From contig NZ_RIZI01000140.1 of assembly GCF_003721225.1 (NCBI RefSeq), positions 1-19,954 of the forward strand: 19,954 nucleotides of DNA, in the 5' to 3' direction. The DNA is from Acidithiobacillus sulfuriphilus (lineage in GTDB: Bacteria; Pseudomonadota; Gammaproteobacteria; Acidithiobacillales; Acidithiobacillaceae). The position numbers and the translations under genes are program-made. This document shows positions 7,281 through 15,128 of this stretch, piece by piece. Below the pieces are notes generated by a model that searched no databases, was not told the DNA's origin, and worked only from the letters and a program-made list of their open reading frames with translations. Numbering within the stretch: position 1 is the stretch's first letter; the number at the start of each line of letters is the position of its first letter.

Positions 7281-9434
7281 ATGTTGGTAGATCTACAAGG
7301 GCCATGGAGCCCTTTGCTCGGGCGCCTCGCTCTGTCGCAAATACCCTATGAGAATCCCATTCTCGCCCCCCTTTTCGTGGTGGTGGCCATCATGGGTATC
7401 GCGATCATTGCTGCCCTGAGCTATTACGGCAAGTGGGGTTACTTGTGGCGGGAGTGGCTGACCACGGTGGACCACAAAAAGATCGGCATCATGTACATCA
7501 TCATTGGCCTCGTCATGCTCTTTCGCGGCTTCATGGATGGCCTGATGATCCGGACCCAGCAGGCCATGGCGGTGGGGCCCGATGCGGCAGGATATATGGG
7601 TGCCCTGCATGGTTATCTTACGCCTTATCACTTTGGGCAGATCTATAGCGCCCATGGGGTGATCATGATCCTCCTGGCCGCTACCCCGTTGCTGGTGGGC
7701 ATCATGAACGTCATCGTGCCGATCCAGGTCGGGGCGCGGGATATGGCCTATCCCTATCTCAATGCCGTGGGTCTATGGATCACGGCCGCCGCCGCGGTTT
7801 TGGTCATGGCGTCTTTGTTCGTGGGAGATTTCTCCCACAACGGCTGGTTCGGGATCGCGCCCATATTCGAGCTTCCCTATAGCCCGGGCGTGGGTGTCGA
7901 TTACTGGATGTGGGTAATGCAGCTCGCGGCGCTGGGATCGACGCTGGGCAGTATCAATATCCTTGCGACCATCGTGAAGATGCGGGCCCCGGGCATGACC
8001 TGGCTGCGCCTGCCCATTTTCACCTGGGCGTCCCTGGCGACGAATATCATCGCCTTGACCTCCTTCCCGGCCTTGACCGTGGCGTTGGCCCTGATTGGCT
8101 TCGACCGCTACCTCGGTACCCATTTCTTCACCGCCGGTTTGGGCGGCAATCTCATGTTGTATACCGATCTGTTCTGGCTGTGGGGTCACCCGGAGGTGTA
8201 TTTCGTGATCCTACCGGCCTTCGGTATGCTGTCGGAGATCATCCCCACCTTTTCCGAAAAACCCTTGTTCGGCTATGTCACCATGGTCCTGGCCACCTTC
8301 GGTATTGCCGGAGTGTCCTGGGCGGTATGGCTGCATCACTTCTTCACCATGGGCGCCGGACCAGACGTCATCAGCTTCTTCAGCGTGGCGACCATGCTGG
8401 TGGGCATCCCCACCGGCGTGAAGGTGTTCAACTGGGCCTTTACCATGTACCGTGGGCGCCTCCGTTTCGAAACCCCCATGTTGTGGTCCATCGGTTCCTT
8501 GTTCCTGCTCCTGGTGGGCGGCCTCACCGGCATGATGCTGGCCTTTCCGGCCATCAACTACATGGTGCATAACAGCGTCTTCGTCATCGCCCATTTCCAC
8601 TCCATGCTCTTGATGATCGTTTATGCCATTTTTGGCGCGGTCACCTATTGGTGGCCCAAGATCTTTGGCTTCAAGCTCAATGAGGCATGGGGCAAGGCGG
8701 TATTCTGGCTATTCACGGCGGGTACTGTTGGGGTGTTTGTGCCCATGTACACATTGGGTTTCATGGGAATGACCCGGCGTTTGGATTATGTCTTCAATAC
8801 CCAGTGGCAACTCCTCCTGGACGTCCAGATGCTGGGCATCGCCTTTTACAGCTTGTCGGTTCTTGCTTTCCTGGGCTTGCTCTATGTGAGTATCCGCGAT
8901 CGCGCCAAGAGTCGGGTGAGTCACGATGCCTGGGGTACCACCCATAGCGTGGAATGGATGACGCCCTCGCCCGTCCCTTTCTACAACTTCGCCGTCGTTC
9001 CTCATATCAATGCCCGGGACGAGTGGTCCTGGCGCAAGGAGCACGGCTTCACCGACCTGCGCCCGGATCACTACGAGGACATCCACATGCCCAAGAATAC
9101 CGGGATTCCGTTGATTCTCGGCGTTTTGACCTTCCTCCTGGGTTTTGGCCTCACCTGGCGTATCTGGTGGTTGTGCGCCCTGAGCTTGGCGTTGATTATC
9201 GCTGTGGTCATCATCCGCTCCTTTGACGCCGATACCGGCTACATCATCCCGGCGGACGAGGTGGAGCGCATGGAGCGGGCGCATCACGACCGGGCGCAGG
9301 CGGCGGTCGAACTCCCGCAAGCGGGGGTGCCTGGCGGCGTCACCGCCTACGGCCAGGGCAATAAACCGGCAGCGAAGGGAGAGGTTGGGGCTCCGGGCAG
9401 CGGCATAAGCTCCCCGGAAGGTTCGCGGGCGTGA
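7281..9434 (+). CDS. cyoB: cytochrome bo3-type quinol oxidase subunit I
   Basis: Catalytic, proton-pumping subunit: oxidises quinol and reduces oxygen to water. The 717-aa polytopic protein keeps every landmark. Quinol-site Arg82 and Asp86 (RGFMD) and His117/Gln120 (HFGQ) are present. Low-spin heme ligands are His125 and His440. CuB and cross-link residues His303, Glu305 and Tyr307 lie in WGHPEVY, with His352/His353 next. His438 is the high-spin heme ligand. D-channel Asn143, Asp154, Asn161 and K-channel Thr378, Lys381 are also there. AAGGAG (7266-7271) precedes the ATG. It is about 50 residues longer than E. coli CyoB because of a Gly/Ala/Pro-rich C-terminal tail. A 67-base gap with a strong hairpin separates it from cyoC. 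Confidence 0.97.
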   Translation: MLVDLQGPWSPLLGRLALSQIPYENPILAPLFVVVAIMGIAIIAALSYYGKWGYLWREWLTTVDHKKIGIMYIIIGLVMLFRGFMDGLMIRTQQAMAVGPDAAGYMGALHGYLTPYHFGQIYSAHGVIMILLAATPLLVGIMNVIVPIQVGARDMAYPYLNAVGLWITAAAAVLVMASLFVGDFSHNGWFGIAPIFELPYSPGVGVDYWMWVMQLAALGSTLGSINILATIVKMRAPGMTWLRLPIFTWASLATNIIALTSFPALTVALALIGFDRYLGTHFFTAGLGGNLMLYTDLFWLWGHPEVYFVILPAFGMLSEIIPTFSEKPLFGYVTMVLATFGIAGVSWAVWLHHFFTMGAGPDVISFFSVATMLVGIPTGVKVFNWAFTMYRGRLRFETPMLWSIGSLFLLLVGGLTGMMLAFPAINYMVHNSVFVIAHFHSMLLMIVYAIFGAVTYWWPKIFGFKLNEAWGKAVFWLFTAGTVGVFVPMYTLGFMGMTRRLDYVFNTQWQLLLDVQMLGIAFYSLSVLAFLGLLYVSIRDRAKSRVSHDAWGTTHSVEWMTPSPVPFYNFAVVPHINARDEWSWRKEHGFTDLRPDHYEDIHMPKNTGIPLILGVLTFLLGFGLTWRIWWLCALSLALIIAVVIIRSFDADTGYIIPADEVERMERAHHDRAQAAVELPQAGVPGGVTAYGQGNKPAAKGEVGAPGSGISSPEGSRA

Positions 9435-9438
9435 CCAT

Positions 9439-9472
9439 GGGGCGGGCCCGTCGCTGCTGACGGTCCCGCTCC
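9439..9472 (+). other. strong intercistronic hairpin between cyoB and cyoC
   Basis: The segment 9439-9452 pairs with 9459-9472 around a six-base loop (GCTGCT): fourteen positions with one C/T mismatch (9447/9464) and one G-T wobble. No T-run follows, so it is not a classic terminator. It is placed to stabilise the cyoAB message, mark a cleavage point or lower expression of the distal genes. Confidence 0.5.
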
Positions 9473-9501
9473 CCTCATTATTTAGCAAGTGGAGTAATCC
9501 T

Positions 9502-10140
9502 ATGAGTTCATCTACAAGCAAGGCCCTTGACCCCAGTTCGGTAGAGCTTTGGGATCATAGCCATCACCATCACGACGTCATTTCTACCAGAACCTTCGGT
9601 TTCTGGTTGTACATGCTCAGCGACGCCATGATTTTTGCGGTCTTGTTCGCCGCCTGGGAGGTGTTGAGCTATTCGCATAGCTTCGCTGCCGGCCCGACTC
9701 CGGCGAGTTTCGTCGAACCCGGTTATGTCTTCCTGCAAACCCTCGCCCTGTTCACCAGCGTGCTGGCCTACGGATTTACCATGGTGGCCCTCAAAAACGG
9801 CAACAAGGCGGGGGTCATCTCGGGTCTGTGGGGCGCTCTCATCCTCGGTGTCGCCTTCCTTGCCCTGGATATCAACGATGTCGTTCACCTGGTCGGGATG
9901 GGGATCACCCCGGATCTGAGCGGTGGCTTGTCGGCCTTTTTCATTTTGACTCAAACCCATGCGCTCCACATCCTCTTTGGCCTGTTATGGATGCTGGTGA
10001 TGCTGGTGCAAGTCAGTCGGTTCGGATTTAGCGCCGACGTAGTGGGGCGGCTGCTGAGTCTGCGCCTCTTTTGGCATTTCCAGGCCGTGGTGTGGGTATT
10101 CGTTTTCGTCTTTGTTTATCTGCGGGGGATGTTGATATGA
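9502..10140 (+). CDS. cyoC: cytochrome bo3-type quinol oxidase subunit III
   Basis: Membrane subunit III of the quinol oxidase; it stabilises subunit I and its proton entry. The 212-aa product has five hydrophobic segments after a histidine-rich N-terminus (HSHHHHD, 19-25), as in E. coli CyoC. Family matches include TFGFWLYMLSDAMIFAVLFA (31-50), GLSAFFILTQTHALHILFGLLWM and LFWHFQAVVWVFVF. A GGAG ribosome site precedes the ATG. Its TGA overlaps the cyoD ATG by four bases (ATGA), indicating coupled translation. Confidence 0.95.
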   Translation: MSSSTSKALDPSSVELWDHSHHHHDVISTRTFGFWLYMLSDAMIFAVLFAAWEVLSYSHSFAAGPTPASFVEPGYVFLQTLALFTSVLAYGFTMVALKNGNKAGVISGLWGALILGVAFLALDINDVVHLVGMGITPDLSGGLSAFFILTQTHALHILFGLLWMLVMLVQVSRFGFSADVVGRLLSLRLFWHFQAVVWVFVFVFVYLRGMLI

Positions 10141-10508
10141 GTCATGACAATCCGTTGCAGCACCCCGAGGTGCAAGTGGCGAGTGGTCGGGGTTATTTAT
10201 TGACTTTCCTCATTTCGACCCTGCTGATGGGGGTGAGTTTGCTCCTCGTGGCGAACCATGCCATGGCTCCCTTCGGCCTGATGTTGGTGTTGTCGCTCTG
10301 CGCCGGACTGGCGGTCATCGTGCAGATCTATTTTCTGATGCACATGGATCTCTCGGAAGCGCATATCTGGAACACCGTCGCCTTGGTGTTGACCATTCCG
10401 CTCTTCATTCTGGCCATCGGCCTGACGGCCTGGATGTTCAGCACCCTGTATGAACGCACCATGGTCATGTTGCCCACCATGCATGGCATGGCGGGCATGG
10501 TGCATTGA
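10137..10508 (+). CDS. cyoD: cytochrome bo3-type quinol oxidase subunit IV
   Basis: Small subunit IV, needed for assembly of the CuB-heme centre in E. coli bo3. The 123-aa product has three membrane spans at about 20-39, 45-67 and 78-102, with the family motif IYFLMHMDLSEAHIWN between spans two and three. The start is fixed by the ATGA overlap with cyoC; the longer in-frame start at 10071 lies inside cyoC and gives non-family sequence. The last 15 residues (MVMLPTMHGMAGMVH) are rich in Met and His; E. coli CyoD also ends in a Met-rich stretch. The next gene starts 13 bases later. Confidence 0.93.
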   Translation: MSHDNPLQHPEVQVASGRGYLLTFLISTLLMGVSLLLVANHAMAPFGLMLVLSLCAGLAVIVQIYFLMHMDLSEAHIWNTVALVLTIPLFILAIGLTAWMFSTLYERTMVMLPTMHGMAGMVH

Positions 10509-10521
10509 CGGGGGGCCGGCC

Positions 10522-11466
10522 ATGAAAAACGCTATCCGCCAGCAGGCGGCAGAGCTGGGTGCGGGCGGCGGCATTGCCAATGCGGTGGATGGTGAAATGA
10601 CCGCCGTCGTACGGGTCATCGGTCTGGCCATCGCCGGTTTGGTGGCAGCCGCCATAGTCGCCGGCATCTGGAAGGGGTTTACCACTGTTTCTGTGGGTAG
10701 GGGGGCGCTGGTGGACGGCTTGATGCTGACCGAGGTCATTCTCGCCGGCGTCCTGATCCTCCTCGGCAGTATCGTGGAAGGCTTCGGCTACGGGCTTTCC
10801 CTGGGGACGCGCTGGCCTTATACCCGCAATATCGTTTGGCTGATGGTGCAAGGGGATCCCGAGGCGGCCCATCGGGTGGTGGCTACCCTGGTCGGCTTGG
10901 TGGCGCTCGCCTTGGTCGTTCTGGCGCCCGGTTCCGCCACCATCAGTGGCCTGACTTTGGTCATCGTCACGGCCCTGTTCGGCATGGGTACCCTCTATGT
11001 GTTGGCCGGCAAGGCGCCGGCCCTGGTGCACGGCACCCACGGACTCCTGGCCTACACCGTCTTCCTGATTTATCTGACGGGAGTGGCCTTCCCTGGGCTG
11101 AGCTTTTGGTCCTATCTCGCCGCGGCGGCAGCTTTGCATCCCCTGCTCCTGGCGGTGTTCCTGGGTGGTATGACCACCGGGCAGCGCGGTTTCGGCCAAG
11201 CCATCGGCGCCTTTGTACGGCCCCGGCGCCTGGCTCATTGGACCGTGGCAGCCCACGTAACGGCCGCACTGCTGCTGGTGGCCACCTTGGGCTGGCTCAT
11301 GCCGGCGTATCCGGTGGCCTTTTATCTGGCGGTCACCCAGGTGGCGGTGGGATTCCTGCTTTTCCACGCGGTGAATCTCAAGCCGAAAAACCCCGGGGTT
11401 ATTGTGGCCTTTCACCAATGCATGGTGCTTCTCATTACCCTTGCCATTGTATTGCTGTGGCGTTGA
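10522..11466 (+). CDS. heme A synthase (CtaA/COX15)-like membrane protein
   Basis: A 314-aa protein with eight or nine membrane spans between cyoD and ctaB. I call it CtaA-like from its histidine pattern. ExxHR is present (Glu114, His117, Arg118 in PEAAHRVV) at the start of one span, then His173 (HGTHGLL) two spans later. The second half repeats the arrangement with His245 and His298 (AFHQCMVLL). Heme A synthases use two such His pairs, one per four-helix half, and a Glu three residues before the first His. The usual tryptophan/cysteine-rich first loop is not evident, so this is a divergent member or a related heme-binding protein. The ATG at 10522 avoids an implausible extension into cyoD. 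Known CtaA enzymes oxidise heme O to heme A. Confidence 0.62.
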   Translation: MKNAIRQQAAELGAGGGIANAVDGEMTAVVRVIGLAIAGLVAAAIVAGIWKGFTTVSVGRGALVDGLMLTEVILAGVLILLGSIVEGFGYGLSLGTRWPYTRNIVWLMVQGDPEAAHRVVATLVGLVALALVVLAPGSATISGLTLVIVTALFGMGTLYVLAGKAPALVHGTHGLLAYTVFLIYLTGVAFPGLSFWSYLAAAAALHPLLLAVFLGGMTTGQRGFGQAIGAFVRPRRLAHWTVAAHVTAALLLVATLGWLMPAYPVAFYLAVTQVAVGFLLFHAVNLKPKNPGVIVAFHQCMVLLITLAIVLLWR

Positions 11467-11686
11467 AGCGGCCGGAACCGGCCACCGTCAGGAGGGAGGA
11501 TCTCCGCGCCGGACATGGCAAACGGGCAATGTCTCGCCAGGGAGATCTTTTGCCAAGGGGCGATTGGGCCGACTCCCTATTTCGGGCGGCCCATTTGCGG
11601 CCGTTTCGCCAAGGCAATTCTCCACAGTTTTCCGGCGCAACCCCCATGAAGATGCCCGGAGCGGGTATTTCGACGAGGTTCTGATC
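11467..11686 (+). other. 220-base spacer between the ctaA-like gene and ctaB
   Basis: GGCCGG and CCGGCC (within 11470-11483) form a compact hairpin 3 bases after the ctaA-like stop. Short frames (ATG 11515 to 11649 and ATG 11529 to 11684) have no ribosome site at proper spacing and no family character. I see no clear promoter. The gap is long for this otherwise compact cluster. Confidence 0.4.
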
Positions 11687-12631
11687 ATGTTCAAGATAGA
11701 AGTTCGCAGTAACGGAGAGGCAGCCCTGCAGGGCGGTAGAAGCGGCGCCGGTTTGCTCCGGGATCTATTCATTCTGGCCAAGGCCCGGGTGGTCTCCCTT
11801 CTGGTCTTTACGGCGGCGGTGGGGGAGATCCTGGCCCCCGGGGTTGCCCAACACTGGCCTTCGGCGCTGGCCGGCTTGCTGGGTATCGCCTTGGCCGGAG
11901 GTGCGGGCGGCGTGCTCAACCAGATCGTGGAACCGTCTTTGGATCAGCACATGCGGCGCACCCAGCGACGGCCCCTGGCAGAAGGGCGGATCAGCCAGGG
12001 CGGTGCGATTTTCTACGCCGTGATCCTGATCCTGGCCGCCATCGGGGTGCTTTCCTGGGGTACCAACCCGCTCACTCTGGGGCTGACCTTGTTGGGGACG
12101 GTGGGTTACGGTGTGGTCTATACCCTCTATCTCAAGCCCAGCACGCCATGGAATATCGTTTGGGGCGGCTTGGCGGGCGCCCTGCCTCCCCTTATCGGCT
12201 GGACGGCCGTAACCGGAAGCCTGGCAGCCCTGCCGCTGTTCCTGGTATTATTGATATTCGTCTGGACTCCAGCCCATTTCTGGCCCTTGGCCATCTGCTG
12301 TCGTGAGGACTATGCCCAGGCCTGCATCCCCATGTTGCCGGTGACCCATGGGGTGGATCGGACGCGCCGGGAGGTCTTGCGCTATGCCGTGGCGACCTGG
12401 GCGGTGAGTCTCGTACCCGCCTTCCTGGGCGGTGACTGGATTTATGGCGCAGTGGCCTGGCTGGCCGGGGCATGGTACGTGGGGATGGCCTTGCGTTTGC
12501 GGCGGATGCCCATCGGCAAGGAGATGGACCAGTATGCCCGCCGGGTATTTGCTGCCTCCATCAGCTATCTGTTTCTATTGTTTGCCGCGTTGGTGGCGGG
12601 GAGAGTATTGTTCAGTCATGGCTTCTTCTAA
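11687..12631 (+). CDS. ctaB: protoheme IX farnesyltransferase (heme O synthase)
   Basis: UbiA-superfamily prenyltransferase that adds a farnesyl group to protoheme to make heme O, needed for the high-spin heme of bo3-type oxidases; also called CyoE. The 314-aa product is polytopic. The first polyprenyl-diphosphate motif is NQIVEPSLD followed by RRTQRRPL (Asn78, Glu82, Asp86, Arg91, Thr92), with Glu replacing the first Asp as in some COX10 proteins. The second conserved region is REDYAQACIPMLPV (206-219). GAGG (11675-11678), eight bases upstream, supports the ATG at 11687; the frame extends to 11402, but that part is not CtaB-like. Its end overlaps the longest possible start of the MFS gene. 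Confidence 0.93.
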   Translation: MFKIEVRSNGEAALQGGRSGAGLLRDLFILAKARVVSLLVFTAAVGEILAPGVAQHWPSALAGLLGIALAGGAGGVLNQIVEPSLDQHMRRTQRRPLAEGRISQGGAIFYAVILILAAIGVLSWGTNPLTLGLTLLGTVGYGVVYTLYLKPSTPWNIVWGGLAGALPPLIGWTAVTGSLAALPLFLVLLIFVWTPAHFWPLAICCREDYAQACIPMLPVTHGVDRTRREVLRYAVATWAVSLVPAFLGGDWIYGAVAWLAGAWYVGMALRLRRMPIGKEMDQYARRVFAASISYLFLLFAALVAGRVLFSHGFF

Positions 12632-12647
12632 AAGCAAGGGACCGGTG

Positions 12648-13844
12648 ATGACACCGGCGGAACGGCGCGCGGTCAGCGGCCTCAGCTTCATTTATGTGGC
12701 GCGGATGCTGGGCTTGTTCATGCTCATGCCGGTGCTGTCTTTGGATAGCGGAAGTCTGCGCGGCAGCACCCCGCTGCTTTTGGGTTTGGCCATCGGCATC
12801 TACGGCCTGGCGCAGGCCGTTCTGCAATTTCCCTTCGGAGTCGCCTCGGATCGTTTCGGGCGGAAGCCGGTCCTGGCCTTTGGTCTCCTCCTTTTCGTCC
12901 TTGGTTCGGTGATGGGGGCGTTCACCCATTCCATGTGGGGGATCGTCATTGCCCGGCTACTGCAGGGCGCCGGCGCCGTCTCTTCGGTGCTCCTGGCCAC
13001 CGCCGGGGATCTCACCGGCGAAGCACATCGCACCAAGGCCATGGCCGCCATCGGCGGCAGCATTGCGGTGGCCTATGTCCTGGGTATCGCCCTGGGACCG
13101 GTATTCTATGGCTTCAGTGGCCTGGAGGGGGTCTTTCTCGCGGCGGCGGCCCTGGGCGTCGTCGCCCTGCTGCCCCTATGGCGGGTCATTCCGCCCATTC
13201 CCCAAGGCAAGCAGACCCGCATGGGCGGATGGCGGGAGGCCTTGAAGATGTTCACCCATGTCCCGGTCATGACGGCCAGCATCGGTATCTTCATTCTGCA
13301 AATGGTCTTGGGCGCGAGTTTCGTGGTGTTGTCGCCGGAGTTGGTGCAGGCCATGCATATCACCGAAGGCCAGATCTGGATGGTTTATCTACCGGTGATG
13401 CTCTTGTCCGTGGCGGCCATGGTGTATCCGGTGCTGGTGGCGGAGCGCCATAAGCGGCACCGGGAGATGTTGGCCGCGAGCGGTCTCGCCATCGCCCTGG
13501 GGGCCTTGGTGATGGGCTTGGCCTCCGGCCATTTTTGGCCCGTGGCGGTGGCGGCGGTGGTCTTTTTCACCGGTTATAACATCGCTTCGGCCATTCTTCC
13601 TTCCATGATGAGCCGGGCCACCCGTGCGGAACAGCGCGGCGCGGCCAGCGGGGTTTATTCGCTTTTGCAGTTTCTCGGCATCTTTGTGGGCGGTATGGTC
13701 GGCGGCTGGGGCTTGGGCATCTTCGGAGAAGACGGCGTTTTTTATATCCTGGCGGTGGTTGGGGCGCTGTTGACGCTGCAGAGCTGGAACGGCAAGAGGC
13801 TGTCGCGGATTTTTGCCGGCGAGGCTTGGGACTCCCGGGGCTAG
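12648..13844 (+). CDS. major facilitator superfamily permease
   Basis: A 398-aa inner-membrane transporter of the MFS fold with about 12 spans. The canonical motif A between spans two and three is intact (GVASDRFGRK, 64-73), and LLQGAGAVSSVLLATAGDLT matches the span 4-5 region of drug/proton antiporter-like families. I chose the ATG at 12648 because AAGGGA lies about six bases upstream and MTPAERRAVSGL resembles related N-termini; an ATG at 12618 overlapping ctaB would add ten residues. Position after ctaA-like and ctaB genes recalls the ctaABT arrangement described in Acidithiobacillus ferrooxidans, where ctaT is an MFS gene. A role in copper or heme supply is a guess; the substrate cannot be read from sequence. 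Confidence 0.85.
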   Translation: MTPAERRAVSGLSFIYVARMLGLFMLMPVLSLDSGSLRGSTPLLLGLAIGIYGLAQAVLQFPFGVASDRFGRKPVLAFGLLLFVLGSVMGAFTHSMWGIVIARLLQGAGAVSSVLLATAGDLTGEAHRTKAMAAIGGSIAVAYVLGIALGPVFYGFSGLEGVFLAAAALGVVALLPLWRVIPPIPQGKQTRMGGWREALKMFTHVPVMTASIGIFILQMVLGASFVVLSPELVQAMHITEGQIWMVYLPVMLLSVAAMVYPVLVAERHKRHREMLAASGLAIALGALVMGLASGHFWPVAVAAVVFFTGYNIASAILPSMMSRATRAEQRGAASGVYSLLQFLGIFVGGMVGGWGLGIFGEDGVFYILAVVGALLTLQSWNGKRLSRIFAGEAWDSRG

Positions 13845-13876
13845 ACCCGGCACGGTCCGCCCAGTTATCCCCAGAC

Positions 13877-14707
13877 TCAAGCGCCAATCAGCAGGGCCAG
13901 CGCGCCAAAGGCAATACAATAAATGCCGAAAGGACGCAAGGCCTTGATTTCCTGGGTGTGAAAATAGCGCATCAGGAACCAGACCGAGGCCCAGGCGCAC
14001 AATCCCGAAAGAAAACCTGCCAGGATGATGGTGCTTAACAGCCCGTCGGGTACCTGGGCGTGCAGTAGTTTGGGCACTTCGAGGAGGCCGGCGGCGGCGA
14101 TGATGGGGGTGGCAAGGAGGAAGGAAAAGCGCGCCGAGTTTTCGTAATCCAGGCCGACGCCGATGCCCGCTACGAGGGTGGCGCCGGAGCGGGAGAAACC
14201 GGGGATCAGCGCCAGGGCCTGGGCAAAGCCGATGCCCAACGCCCGTCGCCAGGTGAGGGTGTTCAGGGAGTGGCTGGGGTCGCGGGCGCGCAGGCGGTCG
14301 CCGATGATGAGCAGGACGCCGTTGAGCATCAGGGCGACAGCGGCAAAGCTGAAACCACCAAACAGGGCCTTGATCTTGTGCGCCAGGGCCAGGCCCAGCA
14401 GGCCCGCCGGGATGGAGGCCAGGACCAGCAGCCAGAGGAGCCGGGATTCGGGATTGCTGGCGCGCCCGCGCGCCTCCCAGAAGCCGCCGATGAGCCGTGC
14501 CCAGTCACGCCAGAAAAAGAGCAGCAGGGCCGCCGCTGTGCCCAGATGGAGGACGACGATGAAGGGCAAAAACCATGGGGCATCGCGGTTGATGGGCCAA
14601 TGCAGCAGCGCCGGGACGAGAATGCTATGCCCCAGGCTGGAGATGGGGAAGAGTTCCGTAACGCCTTGCAGCATGGCCAGCCAGAGCAGATAGATATGAT
14701 GGATCAT
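13877..14707 (-). CDS. uppP: undecaprenyl-diphosphate phosphatase
   Basis: BacA-family integral membrane phosphatase that dephosphorylates undecaprenyl diphosphate, recycling the lipid carrier for peptidoglycan and other surface polymers. The 276-aa product carries both signature regions: QGVTELFPISSLGH (14-27, Glu18, Ser23/24, His27) and PGFSRSGAT (169-177, Arg173). The first acidic position of the (E/Q)xxxE motif is Gln here, an accepted variant. AAGG seven bases before the ATG supports the start. It is the last gene of the carA-carB-greA-DUF202-uppP series, 41 bases after the DUF202-type gene, and converges with the MFS gene across 32 bases. Confidence 0.95.
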   Translation of the reverse strand: MIHHIYLLWLAMLQGVTELFPISSLGHSILVPALLHWPINRDAPWFLPFIVVLHLGTAAALLLFFWRDWARLIGGFWEARGRASNPESRLLWLLVLASIPAGLLGLALAHKIKALFGGFSFAAVALMLNGVLLIIGDRLRARDPSHSLNTLTWRRALGIGFAQALALIPGFSRSGATLVAGIGVGLDYENSARFSFLLATPIIAAAGLLEVPKLLHAQVPDGLLSTIILAGFLSGLCAWASVWFLMRYFHTQEIKALRPFGIYCIAFGALALLIGA

Positions 14708-14748
14708 CGGGGAACCTTATCAGACAGGAATAGGTAGACGCTCCCCCC

Positions 14749-15102
14749 TCAGGAGGCTTTGCGCAGCGCTGGCGGAAGGAGGTCGGGGGAACCCGCGGAA
14801 AGCATCCGGTAATGGCTTTGCACCTTGCGGTAGCGATAAAGCCCATAAAAGAGGGCCGTTGGCGACAGGAGCAGAAAAATGATGCCAAGGCCAATGATGG
14901 CCGGGTGGTGAAAGAAGCGCACCAGGATCAGACCGGCAATGCCCAGGTCCAGGGTGGTGCGCAGGGAGGAGTAGAGGGTACGCTTGTTGGCCGCCACGGT
15001 ACGGTCGTGGGCCAGCCAGTCGCGGATGATGTATTTGTTCCGGGGATAGCGATGAAAGCGCTGCCGATGGGCGTCGAGGTGCTTGAACCGTGGCATGTGC
15101 AT
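14749..15102 (-). CDS. DUF202-type small membrane protein
   Basis: A 117-aa protein with a basic, histidine-rich N-terminus and two membrane spans at about 49-63 and 68-89. The segment DRTVAANKRTLYSSLRTTL (33-51) just before the first span resembles the conserved ERTxLAxxRTxLA region of DUF202 (YidH) proteins. The start at 15102 has an AGGGAGAGGG ribosome site about seven bases upstream; an ATG at 15096 is the alternative. It lies between greA (26 bases upstream) and uppP (41 bases downstream) on the same strand and is probably co-transcribed. DUF202 has no established biochemical function. Confidence 0.72.
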   Translation of the reverse strand: MHMPRFKHLDAHRQRFHRYPRNKYIIRDWLAHDRTVAANKRTLYSSLRTTLDLGIAGLILVRFFHHPAIIGLGIIFLLLSPTALFYGLYRYRKVQSHYRMLSAGSPDLLPPALRKAS

Positions 15103-15128
15103 GGCAATACCCTCTCCCTGGCCGCGGT

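Noticed and set aside
11515..11684. Small frames in the ctaA-ctaB spacer (starts 11515 and 11529)
   Set aside because: No ribosome site at proper spacing, no hydrophobic or conserved pattern, and the second stops right before the ctaB start without an overlap that would suggest coupling.
13835..13850. CCGGG/CCCGG hairpin at the MFS gene stop
   Set aside because: Five pairs overlapping the stop codon without a following T-run; expected by chance at this GC content.
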